Assembly (NCBI GenBank): GCA_037954235.1
Contig: JBBMOA010000015.1
Coordinates: forward strand, 5,877,001 to 5,941,000
Source of the DNA: Aulostomus chinensis
Taxonomy: Eukaryota > Chordata > Actinopteri > Syngnathiformes > Aulostomidae
Direction of reading: 5' to 3'
Length of the DNA stretch: 64,000 nucleotides
In this document: in pieces, positions 47,108 through 60,400 of the stretch
How the letters are laid out: the number at the start of each line of letters is the position of its first letter
Numbering within the stretch: the stretch's first letter is position 1
Notes under the pieces: generated by a model
What the model was told of the DNA's origin: nothing
The model's input: only the letters and a program-made list of their open reading frames with translations
Database searches by the model: none
Program-made: the position numbers and the translations under genes

Positions 47108-47155
47108 AAGTCATGATATATTGCAGTACTGATATTTATTTTGTCCCATCCCTAG
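47108..47155 (+). mobile_element. Possible DNA-transposon end fragment (ATATTGCAGTACTGATAT...CCCATCCCTA)
   Basis: ATGATATATTGCAGTACTGA followed by TTTGTCCCATCCCTAG resembles the end of a common fish element with 'ctgatatattg...cccatccctaa' termini. Only one end is visible. Confidence 0.35.
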
Positions 47156-47430
47156 TCTTGAATATGTCTGTGTGTGCGTGTGAGTGTGTGTTTTGAAGAC
47201 CTGAGGGAGGAGTGGTGTGTATTCAGGGGGAGTTTCCATCACTTCACAGGATATATTGACTTACGTTGGTTCATCTCCTGGAGATTTACTCAAACCCACC
47301 ATCAATATCACAACTTCACATCCTAAAATGTCATGATTTATACTTCAGGGAGTTACTTTTTGTTACTAAAGGGGAGGTGAGTCCCCGCTGTGTAAACACA
47401 ATAATGTCCCCATAAGATGAGGGCTGCCTG

Positions 47431-47431
<1 letters not shown>

Positions 47432-47508
<77 letters not shown>
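47432..47508. repeat. (CA)38 microsatellite
   Basis: An almost pure CA run of 77 bp. Confidence 0.97.
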
Positions 47509-47511
<3 letters not shown>

Positions 47512-47622
47512 CCCTGCCTGGGTGTGTGTGCTCTTATCCAGGACCTGAAGCAATGATATTATCAGTTCTATAGTCAAGGACATCAGCCAAGAACACACAC
47601 GCATAAACAGCCACAACCACAC

Positions 47623-47624
<2 letters not shown>

Positions 47625-47681
<57 letters not shown>
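47625..47681. repeat. (CA)28 microsatellite followed by an ACCC run
   Basis: A pure CA run, then GCAACCACCCACCCACCCAC. Confidence 0.96.
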
Positions 47682-47683
<2 letters not shown>

Positions 47684-48600
47684 ACCACCCACCCACCCAC
47701 TGACAACCACACACACACAGAGCAGTGCCAAATCAACCGTATGACTGCACTCTACATTTTATCATTACTTTCTGAGCCTTCTTATCCCTCCTTTATTACC
47801 TCGTCTCCTCGATCCTTCTCCTCCTCCCCTCCCACTTTCTCTCCATTAACTTCAAAATTTCCCCTCCCTCCATCCTTCACTCCATCCAGTAACACAGATT
47901 TTTTTTTATCATATTTATGCTTAACCCGATGGAAACGTCTGGTGAGTAACATTTGTGTCTATAATTCTGTGAGAAGTAATTATCCACTTTGTTCATCCAG
48001 CACATTAAAACAAGGTTATGTCTGACGGACATTGTTCAGTCGCTCCAAGTGTTACTGACTGAGTAGGGACGAGTGTAAATGTCCAGCACTGGCACTAACA
48101 CAAGCAGAGGTACTGAGAAAGGATTCCTAAACCAAAAATGGGTGAGCGTGCATTAGTTTAAGTTGCGAAAAACACGTACGCATCACTGTTTGATTAAATT
48201 GATCGTAACATAAGCAGTCAAGACAGGACTAACAAAGAAAATAAGCTTGATATCCAGCCCTGCGGCCACTTTTAAACATTTCATTGAAGAGTGTGAAAAA
48301 CTGCTACACACACAAGGAAAGACTGTCATGGAAAGTTAGAGTAGAATAGAGGCCATTATATGTAGTATATTTGCTTTGACTGTCACTGGAGGTAATCTTT
48401 GATGAGTTGAAGACGATGATGATGACGAAGGATGACAGAGGGAGACGAGGAAGAGGACAATGACTAAATAAAAAGGAGATCGGAGGACAAGAGAAAACAA
48501 ATCAGCAGGAATGAGAGTGAGTGAGCGGGAGAGTAAGGGTGATTATATTAACGTAAGTGGAAAGAAAGATGAAAGACAAGGACGTGAGCTTGAGACGGTG

Positions 48601-48680
48601 GCGTGCGTGTGTGTGTGTGTGTGTGTGCATTTGTGTGTGTTTGTGCGTGCGTGTGTGTGTGTTTGTGCGTGTGTGTGTGT
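48601..48680. repeat. (GT)n array with TTT/GC interruptions
   Basis: 80 bp; a short GT run follows at 48801-48820. Confidence 0.93.
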
Positions 48681-49036
48681 CACAGAGCAGTATATGAAAA
48701 GGCTTTATGTCAAAAGCAGGATCCTTGCATCTGCTGCTTGGCTGCCACCTCTGTCTGCTATCCAGTAGAAATAAATAATGCAATGGAGCAAGAGGCTGTA
48801 AGTGTGTGTGTGTGTGTGTGTACATGTATGCATTTATGTGCTTGAATGAGTGTATGTGTGTGTTCATCTGACTGAGACATTGAGCCAAGGCTGAGATAAA
48901 TCTTGTCTTCTTCCAACAGACGTAGACTGAAGGCGATCCAGTCCTCCTTGATCCTCTCTTTCATGAAGCCTCACCATAGAAAAGGTTGATGGAAACGGCA
49001 AAACTCCAAAAACCTTTAACGCACGCTTGAGGTGTT

Positions 49037-49080
49037 TATTTTTTTTTCGTTTTTTTTTTCGTTTTTTTTTTTTTGCTTTT
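49037..49080. repeat. T-rich tract with CG interruptions
   Basis: Runs of T separated by CG (two) and GC; on the minus strand it is read as Lys-rich in the longest chance ORF. Confidence 0.9.
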
Positions 49081-50270
49081 GCCGCAAGAGTAAAGGTGCA
49101 AAATGGGAAAGGGGAAACTACCTTTTTTAAAACTGCTCTGACACGGCGAATCTCTGTCTCACGACTGAAGAGCAGTTTCTGCCTCCAGTGTCTTCGCTGA
49201 TTTTGTTGAACTTTGTCTTCATTTCCAGACAACGTGTCCTGTACCAGCTGGTACGAAAGAACCAACACGCCCAGCTGAAGGTAATTCCTTCGAGACCTTT
49301 TTGCCGAATTAGCCACCTCTCCTGCCTCTACTCTGTTGGAGTCCTGCCTGTGCTGCAGACGTCTGAACCAAAATACACAGCTGGGTTTATTCGCTCCAAA
49401 CCAGCTGATGGAAATGCGTCTGCTACTGTACCTCTTTCCCTCTACATGACCCATGATCTACACAGGGGTTTTAAACCTGGGTAAACCAGATATTAAACCT
49501 GATCTCTTGCTGCAAGTACAGGGGTTTCTTTTTCTTTCAAATGCGGTGCATCACGATCAATGCCACAAATGTAGTCAAAGCAACAACAGAATGAACAATC
49601 CGTCCAACAGAAAAGTAACATGGAGGGCAGTGTCACTTATTTCATGGTTACTGTTATATATATTTTGCTCTAGTCTGTTTTTACACACTCAGCACCAACT
49701 GAATAATATTATAGTGCTGTTTTGATGCAGAATTTGTGACCGAGATTACAAAAATTGAGAGGCGGAGGGCGCGATTTCAGAAGCAGGCCAAAGTCAAAGA
49801 GCAGGTCATTTGACCCAAAATCTAGATATTAGCAGGTATGAGCAAGAATCTTTGCTTGTGGGAAATGGGCTTCACTCAAATTTCCACCAAAGGTTCCCTT
49901 AACAATTGGCTTGTGAATTAAATAGAAACACAACAAGAGAAGAGAAGGGAGGAGAGAAAATATGAGGGCGAGGAAAAGGAGGAGGGCAAGGAGAGGATCT
50001 CAGTATATCAGTTTTATTACCGTGTGTTTGTACAGGAGTGACTGCTGCTAATTAATGTCTAGGAAACACTATTACAAGCTCCTGCAGTTTTATGGTCTGC
50101 CTCGCTCCTCTCTCCATCGCCCTCCCATCCTCTCATCCGTCCTCTTTGTCACTTTACTCTTTCTGTTGGGAGTCACCCAGCTTTGCTGATTGATGAAAGC
50201 CAAACAGATGCACAGGGATTATTAGATAAATGAGGCCACCAGGTAGAAAGACTGAAAGTTAGAAATATCA

Positions 50271-50296
50271 GGGGTTGGGGGGGGTGGGGGGGGGGT
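50271..50296. repeat. G-rich tract
   Basis: GGGG, then TT, then G8, T and G10 or so; quadruplex-capable. Confidence 0.88.
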
Positions 50297-51565
50297 GATT
50301 TCAAGTTAAATGTAAATCTCAAAAGCCCAAAAATGCATCCAGTGGATAAAAACAGAGTACTTCAGGAGCTGATTAGATTTTACTAACTTGATTATGTTCT
50401 GCAGAGTCACTGAATGTCTGCTGTACATCACGTGAAGACAAAAAAAAAAAGGCAGAATGCATGTGGTTCTATTATAATGGAGCAGCTACTGAAGAGTTAT
50501 GATTGAGAGTGATGGTAAAAATGTCCTTTCTGTCTGGTTTTGGTGGACAGAGACTGTTGTGCAATGAGCCTGGAGCTGCCTGGGAGAAACTGTCAGTAAT
50601 TACTCAAAGAGAGCATTCCTTTTCCCATTTATCACGGGATTTACTGGAAAGATGTGACACGTCGATCATCCGTAATCATTTTGTTCTGGGGACACGTGTG
50701 ATTGAATTCTGCAATTTCAACTCGCCAATCCACATTTGATAAATCATAATTTGCAAATGAAAATATAGAGTGGATGTCTGGCTGGTACAGAAGAGGGAAT
50801 AATACAGCAGATTTCCAGCGGACAAGAAAGAAACACACAGCTACACCGAGCAATTCATCGTCTTTATCCGTTGTCCTCAGCTGCTTGTGGCCATGTTAAA
50901 CCACAGCTCATCAGCTTTTGTTCTCCAGCTGCAACAAAGTGAAAACAACACCCAAACAGCGCTGTGGATTGATCAGAAGATCCGATAGGGTCAATAACAA
51001 CAATATCCTGGGATTAATCACAATGAATAGCAGTAATTAGTTGTATTTTTGAGGGGTGATAACTGGAATAAAGAAACACATGAAAACTGGTAGGAGGAAA
51101 CTCTTAATTTGCCGAGTCAGTAAGTCTCATGGTGTGCTTCATCTGCTTGGTCATTATTAAAATATAATACTGATACCCTGGTGCCAAATGTCAGTATTTT
51201 CTGAGTGTTAAATTGGTACTGAGCTTTGTTCACACTGTTTCATCTCAGATACCAAATTCTGTGAAACTGTCAGGGTTCTATATTATTTACCACTTTATTT
51301 ATTTGCCCTCGGGTCGAGGCAATACAAGCACTTTTAGTTGGCTAGTTTCTTACCACTCATTAAGTCGTCGCGGTAGCTCTCGTCACGGCGATGCGTCTTC
51401 TTGTGTGTCTTTCATGCCGTCTGTGCCTCAGATTGTATTTTCTTATGTCGGTACCACAAGATTTCAGAAAATCCCTTCTGTCATTTCAATAAAACTGACA
51501 TTAAATGTTCAGCCCTATCTAAATTCCAATAATGTCTGTCCATATCAATTTTGTTTGACATGCAA

Positions 51566-51590
51566 TGAACTGCCCAGCCCTACAGTACAT
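51566..51590 (-). mobile_element. Possible hAT-like terminus (TAGGGCTGGGCA)
   Basis: The minus strand reads TGTAGGGCTGGGCAGTTCAT. TAGGGCTGGGCAATTCATTG-type ends are frequent in fish. The opposite end was not found, though the GC-rich 51,300-51,480 stretch could be part of the same element. Confidence 0.35.
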
Positions 51591-52081
51591 CATGGTGGGC
51601 TTGACGCCGGGATAGTTGTAGTTTTTTAGGGAGAGTGGTGTTCGCTGAATTTTGCCTATCTGACATCTGATGTCTGACAAAAACATTCCATTCAGCAACA
51701 TTCAAATCACCGCCTACGCAGCGACAGATTGTAATGCTGCAAATGTCGCTGATATTTTCCTTTCAACAGCTCAGGTCTAATGTTTGTGTTCCGTCATCAG
51801 TTTGGTTTGCATCACTAGCGACCCGATGATGCGGTGCAGAATGATTGATGACCTCGCACTCAAACTGAATAGATTCAGCTGCCCAGCAATACTCAACAAT
51901 ACTGCAAGAGTGGGGAGACACACATCAGCTCGACTTATATCATCGTCCTCAAGTTCACCTCACTTTAACCTCACAAGTCTTCACCCTAAAATTTAATGAG
52001 TTACACCACAGAGGTTTACTTTTTTCGCCACAAAAATGGAGGCAATTTATGAAGGAGTGATTTATATGCGTGAAATACATG

Positions 52082-52088
52082 GTGTGTG

Positions 52089-52153
<65 letters not shown>
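52082..52153. repeat. GT-CG-CA alternating tract, 72 bp, Z-DNA-prone
   Basis: GTGTGTGCGCGCGCACACAC passes into a pure CA run. The centre is a self-complementary palindrome. Confidence 0.95.
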
Positions 52154-52155
<2 letters not shown>

Positions 52156-52278
52156 CTTCGGCCAGTCAGTAGGTCAGTGTTGAGTTATGGCCTCTATGTA
52201 TGCTCCACTCTCATTAAGTCCAATCTAGATCCAGACTGATGACATGAGCAGGGTTTTATGAGTGTGTGCCCGTCTGTC

Positions 52279-52287
52279 CGTGCGCGC

Positions 52288-52324
<37 letters not shown>

Positions 52325-52334
52325 CGCTGTGCAC
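52279..52334. repeat. CG-(GT)n-CG alternating tract, 56 bp, Z-DNA-prone
   Basis: CGTGCGCGCG, about ten GT units, then GCGCGCGTGTGTGCGC; 126 bp from the preceding tract. Confidence 0.95.
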
Positions 52335-53404
52335 ACTAGTAGGGGGGCTGACAGCCACTTATAATAACACTCAAAAATGTGGGCACACATGGGAGAGCAC
52401 CATGTGTATGAAGTCCTGTCCGAAACAGTTCAGGTCATGAATTTTAATGCTGTTAGAACAACAGAGCTTCTTCCTCCACCACGATCACTGATGCTGCTTC
52501 TAGCAGAAGCTACATTTCAATACGGACCCACCAGAGAGGACCAGTCTAGCTGTACTTGAATCAGCTGCTGATGGTCTCCACGATAACACGATGAACTAGA
52601 TACGTTACACAAGCCCTGGGTCCACTTTTTTTTTTTTAATATCTGGAATTTACTGATTTTAAATCCAGGGTGATAAATATACAGACATTGCACTTATATC
52701 TCATAGCCAGTATTTACAGCTGATTTTAAATGGTATTTATGTTTTGTACGTCATGAAAAATGTAATTTTGATCTCCTAAACGTTTGCTAATCATATTTAC
52801 TACACTTGCAACCAACGTGAGTGATATAAAAGTAAATTACAGTGTAATTGCAAGCTGGACTAAAAATAAAACTCTGGCCAGAATCAGAAGACACCAAATT
52901 CGTAAGGAGCCAATATACTGAGCAGCAATAATGAATTGGGCAGAAGAACAGATGTTGAGTAGCCACTCATTCTCTGTATTTTTACAGAGAATAAAGAAAA
53001 TTGTCCAATTTGTACAAAAATACAAAATAATCACCCAAATAACCAGAAACAAAAGAAGTGTGCACACATAATGAATCAAGAGTGGCCACTGGGGCCCTTA
53101 TGAAATAGTAACTTGTTGCAGGTGCACCTGTTTATCAAAGGTTCAGGGAAATGTGATGTCAGTGCTCGTGTGTGTGTCAGGGTGTACGTGCGACTCTCCT
53201 TCGCTGTGATTCTAACATTAACATGGACAGACAGTAAGCACTTACAACCTTCTTTTTATTTTTTATCCAATAAACAACCCGTCTTACCGACGCACTTGCC
53301 TCCTCTGTATAGTCACTCGGCTCCGGACATCCAGTAGGTAGGTGTTCTAGCTTTCTCTTTTGTCTTTCTACAGTTTTTTCTCCCTTTTTCTTTGTCTGTT
53401 TTGC

Positions 53405-53545
53405 AGTATCTGCCCTCACTCCCGCGGCTGAGATGAGAAGAGACCGAAATAAAAGCGCGCTCGCGCTTCACTTCCAAACTGACAGGCTGAGCGTGACCTG
53501 TGTAACCCCTGATTGGTTGCTGAGGCTCGGTACGCCCACGTGGGG
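53405..53545 (-). promoter_or_regulatory. GC-rich promoter-like patch with CCAAT and E-box
   Basis: Read on the minus strand there is CCCCCACGTGGGCG (E-box, 53528-53541), AACCAATCAG (CCAAT box, 53509-53518) and downstream GCGCGCTTTTATTTCGG (TATA-like) and CCGCGGGAGTGAGGGCAG. It also has the palindrome AGCGCGCTCGCGCT. It stands out from the AT-rich surroundings. It could be an alternative jade2 promoter, another promoter or part of an LTR; no downstream exon was identified. Confidence 0.25.
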
Positions 53546-54609
53546 GTCATGAGAACAGAGTGGTGCATTCAAATGAAATAGGTTAACACTTAACCGATAC
53601 AACCAAACAAAATAAAGGAAACAAATAAATGCCCTCTTCTTTTATTATTAGTCTCATTAAAATGTTTTTTTTTCCCCCCACCTGGGTTACACACTGATTC
53701 CTCTCAACAAGTTCCATGGCTAGAATCAAAACACACAGTGTCAGTCGTAGGCCAGCTCATAATTCAGCCAAAGTCACGTTTAACTCACATCTGCGAAAAA
53801 TTTGGAATGTCAAAATAATGTGGCAAAGTTTTATCACTAATCAAACGTGCCAATATTTCAAGACAGCCAGCCACTTGCATCTGCTCAGGCGGAAAGTGTG
53901 TTTTAAGAAGTTCATCCCAACTCACATCTATGAAATATGCTACATACAAAATGTTACTGCTGTACACTCACACTCACAAACCAAGCTTAAGAACTTCTAG
54001 ATTCAGTTCTGCCACAGCTGCTGCTTCTGTTGCGATTATTCATCCTGCCACTACAACTGCTGTTGCAGCTAAAACTACTGACAATTCAGCATCACAAGTA
54101 CTTCTGTACAGCATTAGTGAGCCACAAAGGAAAACAAACAATAAAAATCCCATGAGAGCCTTTTCCAATTGGACAGGAAACTTGAACCTGGAGTCTTCCA
54201 GGAACAATCCGCACCTTGTTCTCTTAACTAAAAGCTTCTGCCTCTTCTGATTCAGCTTGTTTGTGTGCTGAATGAGGCAGCTTGCCTCTCCGTCTTATTT
54301 TGTGGACAGACTCTGACCATATCTCTGACCATCTGCGGAGCGGCGATAGATTAGCACTGTCTGCTTCCCCCTGAGCCAAACAGAACAGAAACCACAGAAG
54401 ATGACTGTTGAAAGCTGACATTTCAAACCAGGAAACACACAACCAGGCAGACAGAGACGCACACAGACGTATCCACCACACTGACACACAAGGAGAGACG
54501 CGGCTGCAAATACACAAAAACTACACAACTTTATCCACACTGGGGAAGAAACACTGACACAGATATGTTCATAGACAACAGAAACACACACTCCAACATC
54601 TACTACATG

Positions 54610-54610
<1 letters not shown>

Positions 54611-54647
<37 letters not shown>
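54611..54647. repeat. (CA)18 microsatellite
   Basis: A pure CA run. Confidence 0.95.
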
Positions 54648-54648
<1 letters not shown>

Positions 54649-56654
54649 CTACCCCCTAACACAGACGTCCTTGTTATTACAGGCCAGTTTCCCTCAAGCA
54701 CAGTGACAAAGTGCTTTAAGTGTTTCGAAAGGCCAGCTGACATCACACACTCTGGTTTGACTCAGTAGTAAACTTGGAAAACAATCAGCGTTGATCTTCC
54801 GTGTCTCTCAAAGGGATGAGAGCGCGGAAGGAAAGACATGGAAGATGCTCCGCGCTTCACTTTTCATTTTTATCACTTCTACTTTTACAGTTGACGGCTC
54901 AACTCTGACAGAGCCGTCTTTGCTGCGGGTGCAACAGCGGTGAGACCCGTTTCATAACTTGGAATGGCTGCAGGGTGGCATGGTGAGGTGTGAGGTCATG
55001 GTAAATGTAAAAGGCTGAGTCCAAACAAAATAGTTTATGGCCTTTTTTAAATCAAATACAGTCAAACTAAATCAAATGGCAAAAAATAGTTTAACAGTAC
55101 AAAATGGTGTTAAATGACACCCCAAAAAAAGGCCAAACTATAATCATAACAACACAATCCATATTTAAAATCCTTATACATTAATTTTATATAAATTTCA
55201 ATGCATTTGTGTCTGTTTTCGCTCAATTAAGAAAAAGTGCTGAGTGGCTTCCTGCTCTCAGGATGTAGCCTTAAAAGTAATACCAACAAGAAATAATTAC
55301 AAAAATCACATTGAAGAAAAACTCTATTCAGTGTCAGCAGGAATCAGTTTGGAACTGACAGTATTTGGATCGGTACGTCTCGACTGCAGAATAGGATCAA
55401 AGGGGTTTCATCCTTTTCAAACATGTCATATCGACTGAGGGAATCTGAATGAAGTTTGTCTCCAAACCTCCCATTAACAACAGCACTAACAGCAACAACC
55501 TGCCAGAGGCCTAGAAATTTGATCCAGATGACACTCAAATACTCATCACTCAATTCCATCCACCTCTTTTCCATTAAACTTCATCCACATCCAGAAGTTA
55601 GTAAAATATCCTGCTAATAAACAAGCAAACAAGCACACGCTGGTGATCAGTTACCCCTTTGGCAGGGGTGACAACACATGCTCACGACATTAACTGGGAG
55701 ACGAAGCAACAAACACCAAATTTGCCATAGCACCAGCCCTGCTAAATGCATTTACGTCCCAGCTAATGACCTGACAGCCCCCAGCGGACGGTTGTCATGG
55801 TAACACAAGCCACCTTCCTTGCACACAAGTTTTCCATGAGCGAGGCACTCAGAAATAATGACTATCAAGAGTAGTGATGGAAAGATTTGTCGATGTAAAT
55901 GAGAGCAGAAGAGACGCTGATACAGTTCGCCCCCTCGTCGCGGTCGGGTCAGACGGAACCAGCCGGGAGGAGTCAAGAACATCAGGCTGAATGAAGGCAC
56001 ACAGACACAAGCCTGACCTGCAGTGACAACTAGCAAGCACAACAATCATACAGGGAGAACCTAGAAAGACAAAACCACCTCCATAGTGACACAAGGCTTT
56101 AAACAGGCTTAAGATAAAGAGATTATGTGTCTGACTTCCAGAACTGAAAAGTTTTAAGCAACACGCGCATTGTGTTCACGTGTGTGTCGTTCGCATAAGA
56201 TTCATCTTAGTGCCGTGCATACGTGACATTACCATACTTGTTTTGTCCAGCAACTTAATAATTCCAGCTAAAATGTTTAGAGGAATAACTTCAAGTGACT
56301 TGCTTTGGACAGCTGCGATCTGAAATAAATGTGGCTCAATAATCATCAATGAATGTTACTGGAACATGGAACCGCCCGCTAGCAGTTGTCCTATCCGCTG
56401 GTGGATATGGAACGAAAGCTAAGTTCCATTGTTTGGCTTGATAGCTGCTTAAAGTTGAAGGTGCTAATGGATAGCTGTTAGCCCCCAAGCTTGTCCAGTG
56501 CTGATTTCCTGCAACATCTCAACTCTCGCAAGATTTCAGAGTGAGATTTCTCCCCGAGGTGGGAGGTGGACACAGACCCAAACCAAGATGGCAGGATCCA
56601 GCTGATTGAAAGGACAGACATTTGTTACTCCTTTCTACTGTTGGAGGACAGTTT

Positions 56655-56656
56655 TG

Positions 56657-56694
<38 letters not shown>
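56655..56694. repeat. (ATA)13 trinucleotide array
   Basis: A pure TAA/ATA repeat of 40 bp. Confidence 0.96.
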
Positions 56695-57295
56695 CTGATA
56701 CTTCTGGTGGGACAATAATGTGCTTTTAGTGGGTGGAATTTGGCGGTAGCCAGTCACCCCATTGGATCACACTGTAGCTCGCTTTGGCTGTAGGCAGCCC
56801 TGTCCTTCCTCCAAACTGGACCAGTTTCAAAAATGGCTACTTCCATCACTCTCTTAGACACAAAACCTTCAGAAAATGGGGTCCAGGTTGGGAAAAAATG
56901 AAATTCCTCTTTAAGGTGGACCAACCTTTAAGGTGGTCCAGTTCTCCTTTTTTTTTTTTCCTGTGCGCCAGTTTTGTGCAACGACTTCAAAGACGTTGCT
57001 TTTAAACTCCCGTTAATTTTTTTTTTTAATGTTAAATCATAAAAAGATGAGGAAGGAAAAAGAGAAAGAAAAAAAAAACAACGAACATGGCAAAGAAACC
57101 TCAGGGAGTAAAAGGAATGGAAGGAGAAGCAGAGTTTTTCTCTTCCTCTGGGCATCATGGCTACCTGGCTCTTCACACTGCGTCATGGCAGATGTCGACT
57201 CACAGAGAGAGGAGGCTAATTTTAGCAGCCACATCACAGCACAGGGGTGGGTGTCTAATGATTGGCTGCTTGGAAGGTCCGGAGGACTCAGAGGG

Positions 57296-57298
<3 letters not shown>

Positions 57299-57364
<66 letters not shown>

Positions 57365-57411
57365 GTGCGTGCGTGCGTGTGTGTGCGTGTGTGTGCGTGT
57401 GTGTGTGTATG
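57299..57411. repeat. (GT)n/(GCGT)n compound array
   Basis: A pure GT run of about 60 bp, then GCGTGCGTGCGT and mixed GT/GC repeats. Confidence 0.96.
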
Positions 57412-60400
57412 CAGTGGGTGATTATGAGTGAGAAAAAAGAAAGACGAGGAGAGAAAGTGGTTGATGAGAGTGGCAGAATAAATGAGAGAAGTGATCAGTG
57501 CTTTAGTCTAGTGACTCAATGATTTCAGCGATACGCACACATTTGGTTCCTGGGTATCAACAGAATGTAATGAATTAAACCAATTACAGCCTTTCTCCAA
57601 ATAAAATACAGCACAAGTGTAGAAAAAGACGGATCCGTCTGGAAACTGCAATAAAACAGCTGGGAGGAGACTGGACAGGAATTGAGTGAGAGTGAGTTGG
57701 AAGGCAAACATGAGTGTTACCACTTCTTCGAGCTCAGTGCAACAAAAAGCCAAAGATATTATATATTAGGAATAAGTGCTGGAATATATTTCCTTCATCA
57801 ATCACTTGTTAAACCAACAATAATCGATTATTGACCCTCCCTAATATAAATTAAAAAGACAGGCATGATGAAAAAGTATTCTAAAAAAACAAAGATGAGA
57901 TGAAACAGTTGCTACTCTCAATGGAGAAAGAAAGACAACAAGAGAGGAAAAGAAGATGAAACAAACATCGAGTGTCTAAGTGGCCAGAACTCCTCCTTAA
58001 TGTTCTTCCAGGAAATGCCTGATTCTGCATCTTATCTCATTTTCTCTCAATTTCACAGTCTGGAAAGCCATGGAAAACCCATAATATCAGCAGATAGAGA
58101 TGTAGTGAGAAGTTAAGACTGATAAAAGAGCGATATCTTTAGAATAAAAGAGAATAGAGAGTCCACGCCGGCCAAGAAACTGTCTGGGAATGTAATCAAT
58201 GCCACATTAACACACAACCCAGGTGTTCATATAGTTAATATTACTTTTTCCATGACAAATCCTCCCTCCGTTGGTCCTGCTGCCCTTCTCTGATATCACC
58301 ATGGAAGATCTTAGGTGAGTCAGAGCTCTGCAGCTCCACCTGCACTCTTGACCTCGTTCCACTCAGGTGTTCCCAAACTGTTCGCAAAACCAACCAAATT
58401 AGAACCGTACAACTGAGAACACATCCAAGTTCAACTGATCTGTGCCAAACTCTGACACGCTGCACTTCAGACGACTGTCCCGCGCTCACTGGTGTCTTCC
58501 AGTTTTCGTAACAAAAGAAGACTAAATCATCATTAGCATGGTTTAGTTATGCATGCAACCGCTCAAGCTGGCAGTTGAAAATTTAGAGTGCCTTCTGCTG
58601 GATAACAAAGCGAGCTACCTGAAGTAGCCTGAGGCGCTTACAGAGATGCAGCCTGCATTTGAAGAAGTCATTTGGGTTGAAATCATCACATTCCACAATC
58701 TGAGTTTCAAACATAAAGTGACAACACTCGGCTGAGCTGCCGCAACAGTCAGCGAGCCCAGAGTTAGCATGCCTGAAGCTCGCGCTGAAGAAGTTGAGCG
58801 CTGCATGACAGCGAAACACGCGGCACCTCAAGGGGTCCCTAATTCAATATAACTTGGAGTGTTGTTGGGGTTTAGGATTATTTCACCGTCTTGGTTGATG
58901 TTCGCATGATATTTAAACCGGCTTTACTAGCCTCAACACTCATACCGCTGGTTATGTTCCAAATCCCTGACAAATTTGAATAAATAACGGGGTTGATTAT
59001 AAGAGCTATTCATGCAACAAATGATTTTTTTTCCTGTAAACTCTTTGACATCCCACCTGTGATTTTTATGCCTGAGCATTGAGGTGCAAATCAAAAAAAT
59101 GTATTTTTATCTCTTTTTCACCATTTATGACATCAGACACGGTTCTGATGGCAGCTTGTTCTTTGTGTGAGCGCTGCAGAACTGGCACCATGCAGGGAGC
59201 TCGCTACAACCTAAGGATGGATGAGGGGGAAGGCCACGTTATTAGAGGAACCTCGTGTCTCACTAAACTGAATGACTTACATCAACAGCCTTCACCGAGT
59301 CGCTCCTTTTCAAACACATAAAAGATTTGATAGGACTGTGAATAGGATTTCCTCTTGCTCTTTCTATATGCCCTCTGCCCTATTAGATCCGAAATGTCAC
59401 ATCCGCAGCTCTTAGCCTAGCTTCGTCCTGCCGGGCTCTGAAAAGCCACTCAGGCTGCAATTCATGCCCCTCATTAGCATGAGTCGAGACAGTGAACAAG
59501 TCCTTTTGAGACTCCTCTAAACGCCGGCTCCTCATCACAAGCCCATAGCCTGAAAGATGCGTGGAGGGACGGCGTTCTCCTCCACGCCAAGGGCAGGCTG
59601 ATTGCCAAGACTTCACTCAAAGGTCACGCAATTAAGCTTTGTTCCCGCTTCAATAAGGCTTTGACTAACTGAACGTGCTCCTCCAATTGAACAGCTGTGA
59701 TTTTTGGCCACTGGTGAGCTAAGATTTTGCCCTCTGTTCATGTTGACAATCATGTATTCAAACAAATGAGTCAGAGACAAAAGAATCCTTAGCAGGAATT
59801 AAAACCAGAGATTATAATCCTTGCAGCTAGTTCAAAAAGGTCATTTCAAATATCAGTTTTCAGAAGTGCAGTAGCTTAGAGGTTGTGGATTTGGAGCTAG
59901 AAGCTGCTTGGACTGCAATCTTGACAAGGAAACTCTTTTTCCCCCTGAAAAACCTCAGGCAAGACATTAAACCACCAAAATGCTTAACTGGAGCTACTAA
60001 ATGGCCATATGTCAAAACTCTACTGGGTAGCATGCAGGTGCTAATCACACAATTTAGACAAAAAACATCCTGATGGGCAGCAAATCAATCCACAGATTAT
60101 TATTAGAAACTATGATGAAGTTGGTTTGAGACGGTTCCCAAAGCTGCTCAGTGGAGGCTGAGCTCGTACTCTGCAGCTCCCAGGTGTGAAAGAGTGTAAA
60201 ATCATGAATATGTAGCAAGATGTTTCTGAGAGAGAGGGAGAGAGAGGGAGAGGGAGAAAACGAGTGCACGCAAACATGCTCAGAGGTGTCCCCTCCCCAA
60301 CAAAAAAAAAAGAAGGTTAAAAAACTGGGTCACTGACAAGACGAAATGAAGGAGACTTCAGAAGCAGTGAGTCAATTTCCCCCGACTGAGGCCGATGCAA

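Noticed and set aside
48864..49454. 196-codon minus-strand ORF, the longest in the window
   Set aside because: It runs through a poly-T tract (giving a Lys-rich middle), has no recognisable domain and no supporting composition. It does not match the missing JADE2 N-terminus. Judged chance.
57029..57522. Three overlapping plus-strand ORFs of 86-130 codons
   Set aside because: Their C-terminal halves are the GT array read as Cys-Val; the N-terminal parts have no recognised similarity.
58241..58850. Minus-strand ORFs of 82 codons suggested as the missing first JADE2 exon
   Set aside because: Neither carries a Ser/Thr/Asp-rich N-terminus or a phase-0 donor before VFRTD.
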